Assembly: GCA_910577665.1 (NCBI GenBank)
Contig: CAJTOJ010000013.1
Coordinates: forward strand, 1-64,000
Length of the DNA stretch: 64,000 nucleotides
DNA from: an uncultured Acetatifactor sp.
GTDB taxonomy: Bacteria > Bacillota > Clostridia > Lachnospirales > Lachnospiraceae
Direction: 5' to 3'
Part shown: in pieces, positions 9,301 to 16,535 of the stretch
How positions within the stretch are numbered: position 1 is the first letter of the stretch
Layout of the letters: each line of letters begins with the position of its first letter
Notes under the pieces: model-generated
What the model was told of the DNA's origin: nothing
The model's input: only the letters and a program-made list of their open reading frames with translations
The model's database searches: none
Made by a program: the position numbers and the translations under genes

Positions 9301-9501
9301 TATGTGGAGACACCGGCCGCTATCATGGGCAGCTATGTGGAGTTTGCCATGGAGGAGGGAGGCATTTTCCGGTTGACGGAAAAGGAAGATACCAGTACAA
9401 TGAGAATAGCCATAGGGGCAGGAATTGTGATCCTGGCAGGAGCAGGTATCCTGATAGGGAAAAGGATCTATAAACACAGGCAAAAAAGGCAGGGAACATG
9501 A
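6361..9501 (+). CDS. Large surface protein with GLUG repeats, coiled-coil middle and C-terminal anchor
   Basis: A 1046-residue protein. It begins with a signal peptide (hydrophobic core about 24-36, likely cleavage after Ala42 in MTVSA/EEG) and ends with a membrane helix (about 1012-1032) and a basic tail, so it should be anchored with most of the chain outside. Two blocks of GLUG-type repeats (GGLAGVN, GGICGSN, GGIAGYC, GGIVGQM; later GGIVGKA, GGIAGSS) flank a helical segment from about residue 340 to 560 that looks coiled-coil. A Ser/Thr/Gly-rich linker follows (about 580-620). GLUG repeats occur in adhesins and other surface proteins. It overlaps the MMPL stop (ATGA), so both products are made together; a joint exporter/surface machine is inference. 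Confidence 0.75.
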   Translation: MIKHIIYNKIQLFLETGRKCRANLTFFLCSVLLLSAPMTVSAEEGGSSYQEYKAGAAGAVYPENLEGYTVIKVTSESDLVKLAADCELDAWSRDKYVKLEEDIVLVEHRNLMIPSFGGIFDGGGHQISQLEIEEAGSAVGLFRYIQEGGVVRSLEVLGRVHPEGSKGRAGLLVGVNYGSILDCKVSGSVSGQEEIGGLAGVNGKSGQIGGCSSRAVVTGSRSTGGICGSNLGTLNHCENSGSINIHAQETFYDIEDLTVDMLEEGTADIGAYMDTGGIAGYCAGKIYYCTNTGTVGYPHVGYNTGGIAGRLHQGYVQNCTNMGHILGRKDVGGIVGQMEPFLEIQYLGDKLAEIDREAEKLLDLMEHAHEDLSSYGSQASALSKALTANLRNVNTAAGNLSTITTDLWYVYNQELTGIGNDLKQLGRDLEGQGNADKEGGNLKDITVSGGDMTGDITIQMPDDLESYRAALRRFGDSTGGHVTNMTSATHDRSGGIKGNLETLNRELEAAGDHLDQLASVLEQGSDKTTANVDTVFAQAKVLRKSIRELRDDLFRYEGITLWDASDEKAGVGTEEPGSGVSGADLGSTQASAATGSTGASDTASGGTQAPDVPSEDTVSYADATPVYYDTDSFQQGKVTRCANRGWIQADTNVGGIVGQVATEYDFDPEEDLTVTGAESFRMEQTVKAVIRESINQGDVTGKKDCAGGIVGKADHGAVISCESYGAVSSTGGSFVGGIAGSSSYCVRSCYQLGPVSGKDYIGGIVGKGSDIFYSYACPSLEVTGECAGSIAGTLEEEGVLYGNYYVQGHVAGVDAIGYEGGAMPLPYLDFCSREGVPEAFSTFTVVFQADGEELATFSCQYGDSLEESLIPRIPEKEGFYGYWPEFDSSFVTGSRILEAQYEKWVSSLSGGTGENGRPEVLVQGAFLPGMELKVTELAEGTKLEIVSGEPYTDVLKVRVLCKEEADTEQTVVMLYQADGTYVETPAAIMGSYVEFAMEEGGIFRLTEKEDTSTMRIAIGAGIVILAGAGILIGKRIYKHRQKRQGT

Positions 9502-9608
9502 AAATGGCCGGATGCAGGGTAAGGGAAGAACGAACCATCCGGCCTGGCCCGGATAACAGACGCCACTAAGTGGCAGATGTCTGCGGAAAAGGGTGTGGAG
9601 GTATAGGA

Positions 9609-10286
9609 TTGGACATACAGGCGGTCTGCTTTGATATGGACGGCACTTTGATTGATACGGAGAGATATTACCGGATCTGCTGGCCCAGGGCTGTGGCATC
9701 CTTCGGCTGTGTGATGACGGACGAACAGGCCTTAATCATGCGGAGTCTGGGACGTCCCTTTGCTGCAAGGCAGCTACAGGAATGGTTCGGGGATAAGCTG
9801 GAGTATCAGATGGTCCGGGAGAAGCGCCAGGAACTGATGGAGGAATATCTGAAGAAAGAGGGTATCCGGTGCAAACCGGGTGCCCTTGCTTTGCTGAGGG
9901 CCTTAAAGGAACGGCAGATTATCACAGCAGTGGTAACTGCCACGGATTTAGGGCGCACGGAGCGCTACCTGCGGGAGACAGGATTGTATGGCTATTTTGA
10001 CAGGCTTGTCAGTGCCAGACAGGTGCCAGAGGGTAAGCCGTCCCCCCATGTGTACCGCTATGCCTGCCAGCAGATTGGCATAGAACCGCAGGACTGCGTG
10101 GCAGTGGAGGATGCCCCCAATGGAGTCATGAGCGCTTTCCGGGCGGGATGCAAGGTGATCATGGTCCCGGATCAGACCCAGCCAGACGAGAAGCTGTGCA
10201 GATGCCTGTATGCAAAGGCAGATAGCCTGGAAGAGATTCCTGGGATCCTGGACGAGGCAGACAGGGGGGATATCGGCAGCCAGTGA
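9609..10286 (+). CDS. HAD-superfamily phosphatase/phosphomutase (beta-phosphoglucomutase-like)
   Basis: A 225-residue protein with all four HAD motifs: DMDGTLIDT (nucleophile Asp9, Asp11), VVTAT, the Lys of GKPSP, and VEDAPNG. The helical cap between motifs I and II is of the subfamily I type found in beta-phosphoglucomutase and related sugar-phosphate phosphatases. The substrate is not evident. The start is chosen as TTG at 9609, since GGAGG lies 7 nt before it; a GTG at 9570 would add 13 residues upstream of the usual N-terminus. Confidence 0.85.
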   Translation: MDIQAVCFDMDGTLIDTERYYRICWPRAVASFGCVMTDEQALIMRSLGRPFAARQLQEWFGDKLEYQMVREKRQELMEEYLKKEGIRCKPGALALLRALKERQIITAVVTATDLGRTERYLRETGLYGYFDRLVSARQVPEGKPSPHVYRYACQQIGIEPQDCVAVEDAPNGVMSAFRAGCKVIMVPDQTQPDEKLCRCLYAKADSLEEIPGILDEADRGDIGSQ

Positions 10287-10530
10287 CAGGGCTGAAAGAA
10301 TAGAAAATAGACAGACAGCACCGGAAAGGCAACACAGAGACAAGACAGGAGCATGACAGCAAACGTTTAAGAGAATGAGAGGACAGAGAACTTTGGGAAG
10401 ACGAGATATAGATAGTCACATGTCTGGTGGCACAGCCCCCGGTCATGGCAGTGGCCCGGATTGCAGTCCGGACAAAGAAAGCACAGAAAGCACCATGGAA
10501 AACGACCAGACCATGAAAGGTGAAAACATC

Positions 10531-11121
10531 ATGGAAAATGATCAGACCATAAAAGCCGGAGGCACCAGGGAAAGCAGTAAACTGCTTCCCCTCTTTCTCA
10601 CCTTCTTGAAGATCGGGGCTTTCACCTTCGGAGGTGGCTATGCCATGATTCCCTTGATCCAGAAGGAAGTGGTGGAGAAACAGAAGTGGATCTCCGACCA
10701 GGATATCCTGGAGATTGTGGCCATTGCAGAGTCCACCCCGGGCCCCATTGCCATCAATGCCGCTACCTTTGTGGGTTACCGGACAGCCGGTATTGCAGGG
10801 GCATTTCTGGCTACCTTGGGGGTGGTGCTGCCCTCTTTTTTCATCATACTGGGTATCTCCTTTGTGCTCAGGCAGTTCCAGGAGCAAAAGATGGTTCAAT
10901 ATGCCTTCCAGGGGATTCGGGCAGGCGTGCTGGCCCTGATCGCAAAAGCCTGCTTTTCCATGTATAAACAGAGTCCCAAATCAGGCATCGCCTATGGGAT
11001 CATGGTGACGGCCTTGATCTGTGTTGCCTTCTTCCAGGTAAACGTGCTGCTGGTGATAGCGGGCTGCGCCTGCGTGGGTCTTATCAGTTCCATTCTCGCA
11101 GAGAGGAGGCACGGGACATGA
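10531..11121 (+). CDS. Chromate transporter-type (CHR) membrane protein, first of a pair
   Basis: A 196-residue half-size CHR protein with KIGAFTFGGGYAMIPLIQ, an STPGPIAINAATFVG block and several membrane helices. Paired short CHR genes encode two halves that probably work together; family members export chromate, but in gut anaerobes the real substrate is unknown. The frame is open from ATG 10375. ATG 10531 is preferred because AAAGGTG lies 8 nt before it. The sequence around the start is duplicated (MENDQTMK at 10495, MENDQTIK at 10531). The stop overlaps the next start by 4 nt. Confidence 0.85.
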   Translation: MENDQTIKAGGTRESSKLLPLFLTFLKIGAFTFGGGYAMIPLIQKEVVEKQKWISDQDILEIVAIAESTPGPIAINAATFVGYRTAGIAGAFLATLGVVLPSFFIILGISFVLRQFQEQKMVQYAFQGIRAGVLALIAKACFSMYKQSPKSGIAYGIMVTALICVAFFQVNVLLVIAGCACVGLISSILAERRHGT

Positions 11122-11693
11122 AATATCTGATTCTTTTCTGGGTGTTCTTCAAAATCGGGGCCTTTACCTTCGGGGGGGGATATGCTATGCTGCCTCTGGT
11201 TCAGGAGGAGGTGCTCTCCCATGGCTGGCTGTCATGGGAGGAGATAGTGAACTTTATTGCAGTCAGTGAGAGTACACCTGGTCCTTTTGCTGTGAATATG
11301 TCCACCTATGTGGGGCAGGAAACGGCAGGTATCCTGGGGGCTTTTTGCGCTACCTTTGGGGTGGTGCTGCCCTCCTTCGGGATTGTGCTGGCTGTGGCAA
11401 GGTGCTTCGACCGCTTCCAGAACAGCAGGATCGTGAAGGGCTGTATGTCCGGGCTGAAACCTGCGGTGGTGGGAATGATCGGGGCGGCTCTTTTTTCCAC
11501 GGGTAGTGCCGTGTTTTTTCCAGAAGGCGTATCCCTGGGGAACATGTTACAGGTTTCCTTCGGGGTGTCTGCGGTTATTTTCGTGGTGTCCCTGGTGCTG
11601 GCCTTTCGCAAGGCCCATCCCATCCTGGTCATTGTGCTGTCCGGGGTGCTGGGAATCTTGGCAGGATATGCTTCTGACACACTTGCATTTTAG
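11118..11693 (+). CDS. Chromate transporter-type (CHR) membrane protein, second of a pair
   Basis: A 191-residue protein with the same fold signature as its neighbour: KIGAFTFGGGYAMLPLVQ near the N-terminus, then ESTPGPFAVNMSTYVGQE, and about five to six hydrophobic segments. It starts inside the stop of the first gene (ATGA), so the two halves are translationally coupled and probably form a heterodimer in the membrane. The signature motifs recur almost word for word between the two, which fits an old duplication. Confidence 0.87.
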   Translation: MKYLILFWVFFKIGAFTFGGGYAMLPLVQEEVLSHGWLSWEEIVNFIAVSESTPGPFAVNMSTYVGQETAGILGAFCATFGVVLPSFGIVLAVARCFDRFQNSRIVKGCMSGLKPAVVGMIGAALFSTGSAVFFPEGVSLGNMLQVSFGVSAVIFVVSLVLAFRKAHPILVIVLSGVLGILAGYASDTLAF

Positions 11694-11827
11694 AAAAGCA
11701 TGTGCTACTATTTTCACAAGGCAAAAGAGCATTCAGGGGTCTGTAGTTGACAGATTGTCTTTGCGCATGGGCGCAGGGCAATTCCTATAAAAAATTGCCA
11801 GATCTGGCAGAAAGGAAGTTTTACAAG

Positions 11828-12751
11828 ATGAAACAGGGGTTTGATGACATTGTGGCGAAAGTCAAGGAGTGCGGGAGGAAGACGGTGGCCGTCTCCGTAG
11901 CCCAGGACTCCGCAGTGCTGGAGGCGGTGAAGGAAGCAAAGGCCAGGGGAATCGCGGATGCGATCCTGGTGGGAGATGAGGGGAAGATCCGTGAGATTGC
12001 AGCCCAGATTGACATGGATCTTACCGGGTATGAGATCATTCATGAGCCGGATATGATCCAGGCCTCCTTGAAGGCCGTGAAGCTGGCCCATGAGGGCAAG
12101 GCTGACATGTATATGAAAGGCCTGATTGATACCAAGAATTTTCTCAAGAGCGTGCTGGACAAGGAAGTGGGCCTGCGTACTGGTAAGCCTCTGTCCCATG
12201 TGTGTGTGTTCGAGATTCCGGGCATTGACAGGCTGCTGTTCTTGACGGATGTGGCGTTTATCACATATCCTACCCTGGAGGACAAGATCCACATCATTGA
12301 GAATACCCTTCCTGTGTGCAAGGCCTGCGGTGTATCCCTGCCTAAGGTAGCACCCCTTGCTGCTGTGGAGGTAGTGAATCCCAAGATGCCTGTGACTGTG
12401 GAAGCGGACGAACTGACGAAGATGTGTGAGGAAGGGAAGATTCCGGGTTGTATCGTAGACGGACCGTTGTCCCTGGACCTGGCCATTGATGCAGAGGCGG
12501 CAAAGCATAAGGGTGCCACAGACCGTAAGATCCAGGGAGATGCGGATGTGCTGCTGTTCCCGGACATTCATGCAGGGAATCTGGTATACAAGGCCATCGT
12601 ACATATGGTGAAGGTGAAGAACGGGTGCATTCTCACAGGCACCAAGGTGCCGGTGATCCTCACCAGCCGTTCCGATACCTTTGAGACTAAGGTAAATTCC
12701 ATTGCCCTGGCTGCAGTGGTAGCCGAAGAGATGAAAAGGAATGCTGGATGA
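11828..12751 (+). CDS. ptb: Phosphate butyryltransferase
   Basis: A 307-residue enzyme of the phosphate acetyl/butyryltransferase fold, converting butyryl-CoA and phosphate to butyryl-phosphate. Recognisable blocks include AILVGDEGKI, the MYMKGLIDT segment, DGPLSLDLAID and LLFPDIHAGN. Butyrate kinase follows, which fixes the role: the two enzymes make butyrate and ATP at the end of fermentation. The start at 11828 has AAGGAAG upstream; the frame stays open back to 11747, but that extension does not look like the family N-terminus. A 28-codon ORF begins inside the 3' end. Confidence 0.93.
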   Translation: MKQGFDDIVAKVKECGRKTVAVSVAQDSAVLEAVKEAKARGIADAILVGDEGKIREIAAQIDMDLTGYEIIHEPDMIQASLKAVKLAHEGKADMYMKGLIDTKNFLKSVLDKEVGLRTGKPLSHVCVFEIPGIDRLLFLTDVAFITYPTLEDKIHIIENTLPVCKACGVSLPKVAPLAAVEVVNPKMPVTVEADELTKMCEEGKIPGCIVDGPLSLDLAIDAEAAKHKGATDRKIQGDADVLLFPDIHAGNLVYKAIVHMVKVKNGCILTGTKVPVILTSRSDTFETKVNSIALAAVVAEEMKRNAG

Positions 12752-12827
12752 AATCATAGATCTGGCGTTGGACCTGGCTATGGATGTGGCTGAGATAGCA
12801 TGGGATCATGCCATGAACAAAAACTGA
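12741..12827 (+). CDS. Possible 28-residue peptide between ptb and buk
   Basis: An ATG directly after AAAAGGA overlaps the ptb stop by 11 nt and opens a 28-codon frame ending in TGA, 24 nt before buk. The product is a single acidic amphipathic helix (begins MLDEIIDLALDLAMDV, ends AMNKN). Overlap and helical pattern suggest a real translated peptide or a coupling device; it could also be chance. I know of no function. Confidence 0.35.
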   Translation: MLDEIIDLALDLAMDVAEIAWDHAMNKN

Positions 12828-12851
12828 TGCAGTAAGCAGGAGGAAAATGAA

Positions 12852-13919
12852 ATGTCCATAAAAAGTCTGATTATTAACCCCGGTTCCACCTCCACCAAGA
12901 TCGGTGTGTTTGAAGATGAGATCCTTCTATTTGAGGAGACGCTGAGACACTCTACAGAGGAGATCAGCCAGTACGCTACCATTGTGGACCAGAAGGATTT
13001 CCGCAAGAAGATCATCACGGATCTGCTGGAGTCCAAAGATTTTGATCTGAAAACATTGCAGGTAGTAGTGGGAAGAGGAGGTATGCTCAAGTCCATTCCT
13101 GGCGGTACTTATGCGGTGACGGATGCCCTGCTGGAAGATCTGAAGGCAGGTGTCCAGGGGCAGCATGCATCCAATCTGGGTGGTATCCTGGCCAGGGAGA
13201 TTGCGGATTCCATCGGGGTGCCTTCCTATATCGTGGATCCCGTAGTGGTGGATGAACTGATGCCCATCGCCAGGTATTCCGGCGTACCTGAGCTGCCCAG
13301 GGTGAGTATTTTCCACGCATTGAACCAGAAGGCTGTGGCCAAGAGATATGCCAGGGAAGTGGGAAAACCTTACGACCAGCTGCGTCTGATCGTAGTGCAC
13401 ATGGGCGGCGGGGTGTCCGTGGGGGCCCATGAGAATGGCAAGGTCATAGATGTATTCAATGCCCTGGATGGGGATGGTGCCTTCTCTCCGGAGCGGGCAG
13501 GTGGTGTGCCCAGCGGTGCGCTGATCAAGATGTGCTTCTCCGGGAAATATACGGAGAAGGAAGTGTATGGCAAGATCGTAGGTAAGGGCGGCTTCAATGC
13601 CTATCTGGGTACCAATGACATGCGGGAAGTGACGAAACGTGCCAATGAGGGCGATGAGAAGGCAGTGGAGGCCAAGCAGGCATTCCTGCTCCAGGTGTCC
13701 AAGGACATCGGCTCCATGGCCTGTGTCTTGAACGGTAAGGTAGACCAGATCATCGTTACCGGGGGGATTGCTTACGGCGCAGACGTGGTGGCAGCTTTGA
13801 AAGAGCGGGCAGAGTGGATTGCTCCCTTTACAGTGTATCCCGGAGAGGATGAACTGCTGGCTCTGGCCCAGGGCGCAATCCGTGTGCTTAACGGCGAGGA
13901 AGAAGCAAAAGAGTATTAA
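12852..13919 (+). CDS. buk: Butyrate kinase
   Basis: A 355-residue ASKHA-fold acetokinase-family enzyme converting butyryl-phosphate and ADP to butyrate and ATP. The N-terminal phosphate loop (LIINPGSTSTKIGVF), VVGRGGM, VVHMGGGVSVGAH, the GDGAFSPERAG segment and IIVTGGIAYG near the C-terminus are all present. Length is as expected. GGAGG lies 7 nt before the ATG; a nearer ATG at 12847 is out of frame. With ptb it forms the butyrate-yielding ATP step, so the host is probably a butyrate producer. Confidence 0.95.
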   Translation: MSIKSLIINPGSTSTKIGVFEDEILLFEETLRHSTEEISQYATIVDQKDFRKKIITDLLESKDFDLKTLQVVVGRGGMLKSIPGGTYAVTDALLEDLKAGVQGQHASNLGGILAREIADSIGVPSYIVDPVVVDELMPIARYSGVPELPRVSIFHALNQKAVAKRYAREVGKPYDQLRLIVVHMGGGVSVGAHENGKVIDVFNALDGDGAFSPERAGGVPSGALIKMCFSGKYTEKEVYGKIVGKGGFNAYLGTNDMREVTKRANEGDEKAVEAKQAFLLQVSKDIGSMACVLNGKVDQIIVTGGIAYGADVVAALKERAEWIAPFTVYPGEDELLALAQGAIRVLNGEEEAKEY

Positions 13920-14049
13920 TTCATCCGTGTACTAGTGCACCAGATATCATGCAGACAGTACATCAAGGTATGGGTTTATGAGCCAGGATCCCAGGCTATG
14001 GCAAAAGGAGCTGTGCCAGGGAAGGAATCTGGACTGGATGCAAGTTACG

Positions 14050-14069
14050 GGGCCGGGATTTTCCGGCCC
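14050..14069 (+). terminator. Possible terminator after buk
   Basis: GGGCCGG (14050-14056) and CCGGCCC (14063-14069) form a 7-bp GC stem with a 6-nt loop, followed after TGGCGCA by TTTT. The T-run is short and displaced, so termination may be partial. The rest of the 236-nt gap to ktrB shows no feature I can name with confidence. Confidence 0.4.
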
Positions 14070-14155
14070 TGGCGCATTTTGTGACAGTCTGGGTAAACTG
14101 GCAATCAGGGGGTAAAATAGAAAGAAGGTCCGGGAAATGGACAAGGGGTATCATT

Positions 14156-15511
14156 TTGAGACGAAGTTATAATTTGTGGCAGAGCATATCACCCATGAAG
14201 ATCATACTGGGGGGATATCTCATTATCATTTTGCTGGGAACGATCCTTCTGGCGTTGCCGGTTGCTACCAGAGGGCCGGGAAGCACAGGGATCTCAGACT
14301 GTTTTTTCACGGCTACCTCAGCTACCTGTGTCACCGGACTGATCCGGTTTGATACAGCCACCCATTGGACCCTGTTCGGACAACTGGTGATTCTGACCAT
14401 GATCCAGATCGGCGGTGTGGGATTCATGACGGTGGCGATCATCGTGCTGGTGCTGGCCAGGAAGAAGATCGGCTTAAGCCAGCGCTCCTTAATGCAGAAT
14501 TCCATATCCGCCCCCCAGATCGGTGGTATTGTGCGTATGGCCAGGTTCATTGCTCTGGGGACGGTGGTTCTGGAGCTGGCGGGAGCCATTCTGCTGAGCT
14601 TTGACTTTATTCCCAGGTTCGGCGTTGGAAAAGGGATTTATTATTCCATTTTCCACTCCGTTTCCGCATTCTGCAATGGAGGGTTTGACTTGATGGGCGG
14701 AGAGACGGGACATTTTTCCTCCTTGACAGGTATGGCAGGGAACTGGTATGTGTGTGTGATCATTGAGTTGCTGATCTTCGTGGGAGGCTTGGGATTCTTC
14801 GTATGGAATGACCTGCGGGTTAGGAGATTTCGCTTGAAGCAGCTGGCGCTGCAGAGCAAAATGGTGTTGTCTATCAGTGTAGGCCTGGTGATTCTGGGCG
14901 CGGCAGCCTTTCTCCTTCTGGAGTGGAACCAGCCCCTGTATGCAGGGTTATCCGTGGGGGAGAAGATCCACGCCAGCCTGTTCCAGTCGGTCAGTGCCAG
15001 GACAGCTGGTTTCAATACCGTGGATCTGGCCCGGATGACGGAGGGCGGGATCTTCGTGATGATCTGCCTTATGCTGGTGGGGGGATCTACTGGTTCCACA
15101 GCAGGCGGTATCAAGACCACCACCTTCTGGGTCCTGTGTATCAGTATCCTGGCCACCTTCCGCAGGAAGAAAAACATTGAGATGTTCGGCCGCAGGATGG
15201 AGGAAGGAATCACACGGACGGCCTCCTGTGTGTTCATGACGTATCTGCTGTTGACTTCTACAGTCAGCGTCATTATCTCCGCAGTGGAGGGGCTGCCCTT
15301 GCTGACAGCCCTGTTTGAGGCGGCTTCCGCCATGGCAACGGTGGGCTTGACTTTAGGAGTCACTCCAGGGCTTGGGATGGTTTCCAAACTGCTTCTGGCT
15401 TTTCTGATGCTCTGTGGCAGAGTGGGATCCATTACCATGTTGTTAGCCTTTTCCTCTGAAAAAAGGGTGATCAACTCCAGGCTGCCCCTGGAGAAGGTAC
15501 AGGTTGGATGA
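14156..15511 (+). CDS. ktrB: Potassium uptake membrane subunit (KtrB/TrkH family)
   Basis: A 451-residue channel-like protein with four membrane-pore-membrane repeats. The four selectivity loops are TCVTGL, FCNGGFD, ARTAGFN and ATVGLT, each with the conserved filter glycine. It forms the K+ path; the partner KtrA, encoded 39 nt downstream, gates it with nucleotide and often c-di-AMP. The frame is open from GTG 14081, but TTG 14156 has AAGGGG 7 nt upstream and gives a normal short N-terminus (RRSYNLWQSISPMKI). Confidence 0.92.
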   Translation: MRRSYNLWQSISPMKIILGGYLIIILLGTILLALPVATRGPGSTGISDCFFTATSATCVTGLIRFDTATHWTLFGQLVILTMIQIGGVGFMTVAIIVLVLARKKIGLSQRSLMQNSISAPQIGGIVRMARFIALGTVVLELAGAILLSFDFIPRFGVGKGIYYSIFHSVSAFCNGGFDLMGGETGHFSSLTGMAGNWYVCVIIELLIFVGGLGFFVWNDLRVRRFRLKQLALQSKMVLSISVGLVILGAAAFLLLEWNQPLYAGLSVGEKIHASLFQSVSARTAGFNTVDLARMTEGGIFVMICLMLVGGSTGSTAGGIKTTTFWVLCISILATFRRKKNIEMFGRRMEEGITRTASCVFMTYLLLTSTVSVIISAVEGLPLLTALFEAASAMATVGLTLGVTPGLGMVSKLLLAFLMLCGRVGSITMLLAFSSEKRVINSRLPLEKVQVG

Positions 15512-15550
15512 GGCGTCATGCAAATTCATAAATCGGGAGGACAGAGGGAT

Positions 15551-16192
15551 ATGAAATCCGTTTTGATAATCGGCCTGGGGCGATTCGGACGCCATATGGC
15601 AAAGAAATTTATAGAGAATGGCCATGAGGTCATGGCCATTGACCACAATGAAGACAGGGCAGATGATGCCGTGGGACTGATTGGCCAGATCCTGATCGGG
15701 GATGCCACAGAGGAGCGTTTCATGGAGTCCCTGGGTATTGGCAACTTTGATCTGGCAGTCATAGCCATCGGGGAGAACTTCCAGACGGTTCTGGAGATCA
15801 CAGTTCTCTTAAAGGACCTGGGATGCAAATATATCGTGGCCAGGGCCACCCGGGATGTGCATAAGAAGCTGCTTCTGCGCAATGGAGCGGACTATGTATC
15901 CTACGCAGAGCGGGAGGTGGCGGAGCGTCTGGCCATCAAGTTTGGTGCAGACAATATTTTCGACTATGTGGAACTGACGCCGGAAATCGGCATCTTTGAG
16001 ATTGCGGTACCGGAGAAATGGCTGGGCAAGAGCCTGGTGGAGCTGTCTATCCGCACGAAATATCATGTGAGTGTGCTGGCCACGAAGAAGCAGGAACAGA
16101 TCTTTCCCCTGCCCCATCCCAGCTATGTGTTCCAGAAAGATGAGAGCATTATGGTCATGGGAACCATGGAAGCCATCGAAGCGATCACTTGA
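15551..16192 (+). CDS. ktrA: Potassium uptake regulatory subunit (KtrA, TrkA-N and TrkA-C domains)
   Basis: A 213-residue cytoplasmic gating subunit. The N-terminal Rossmann (RCK/TrkA-N) domain has GLGRFGRHMA and the acidic end of beta-2 (MAIDHNEDRADD); the C-terminal about 75 residues form a TrkA-C domain, which binds c-di-AMP in many Firmicutes. ATG 15551 has GGAGG at a spacing of 9; an upstream ATG at 15518 is less well placed. It forms an operon with ktrB. Confidence 0.93.
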   Translation: MKSVLIIGLGRFGRHMAKKFIENGHEVMAIDHNEDRADDAVGLIGQILIGDATEERFMESLGIGNFDLAVIAIGENFQTVLEITVLLKDLGCKYIVARATRDVHKKLLLRNGADYVSYAEREVAERLAIKFGADNIFDYVELTPEIGIFEIAVPEKWLGKSLVELSIRTKYHVSVLATKKQEQIFPLPHPSYVFQKDESIMVMGTMEAIEAIT

Positions 16193-16319
16193 CAGGACAG
16201 GAGACCATCTGGCAGAACGGGCAGGAGATTGTACGGTTTATCCTGCGGACCTCCACTGCCGGATGGGCATTGTATACCCTGGGCGGCTTTAGCAATAACA
16301 GGTACAGCCAGGTGGCAAG

Positions 16320-16339
16320 TTTGAAAGTAAACTTTCAAA
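16320..16339. repeat. Short palindrome TTTGAAAGT-AA-ACTTTCAAA
   Basis: A perfect 9-bp inverted repeat with a 2-nt centre lies just before family A copy 2. A related one (GGAAGT-AA-ACTTCC) sits at 43627. The changed arm bases keep pairing, hinting that both belong to a small recurring hairpin type. Confidence 0.5.
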
Positions 16340-16346
16340 TTTTGAT

Positions 16347-16523
16347 TCCCGAGGGCAATGAGCCAAGTGAATGCACCAGCATCCATTTGGCTCTTGCCGC
16401 CAGGAGGGCGTAGTGCTGGTGGCGCATGATCAGCACCCACCGAAGCGGAGGGAAGACTACATACCCCGCTGCTTACAGCGTTACAAGCTTGATGCCCGTT
16501 TTTCGCAGCGGGGGACTTGTCAT
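16347..16523 (+). repeat. Dispersed structured repeat, family A, copy 2
   Basis: A full-length copy with the three stem regions: GGGCAATGAGCCAAG pairing with TTTGGCTCTTGCC, the GCTGGTGG/CCACCGAAGC stem, and CCCCGCTGC with GCAGCGGGG. The last stem lacks the GCGTGC..GCACGC inner hairpin of copies 1 and 3. It fills most of the 343-nt gap between the converging ktrA and uxaC genes. Confidence 0.85.
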
Positions 16524-16535
16524 TACCGTCCTTTA

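Noticed and set aside
13975..14100. Cobalamin- or c-di-AMP-riboswitch-like look upstream of ktrB (AGGGAAGG, TGCAAGTT, GC hairpin, TGTGACAG)
   Set aside because: The blocks are out of register with both consensus structures and the closing stems cannot be drawn. A covariance-model scan would decide.
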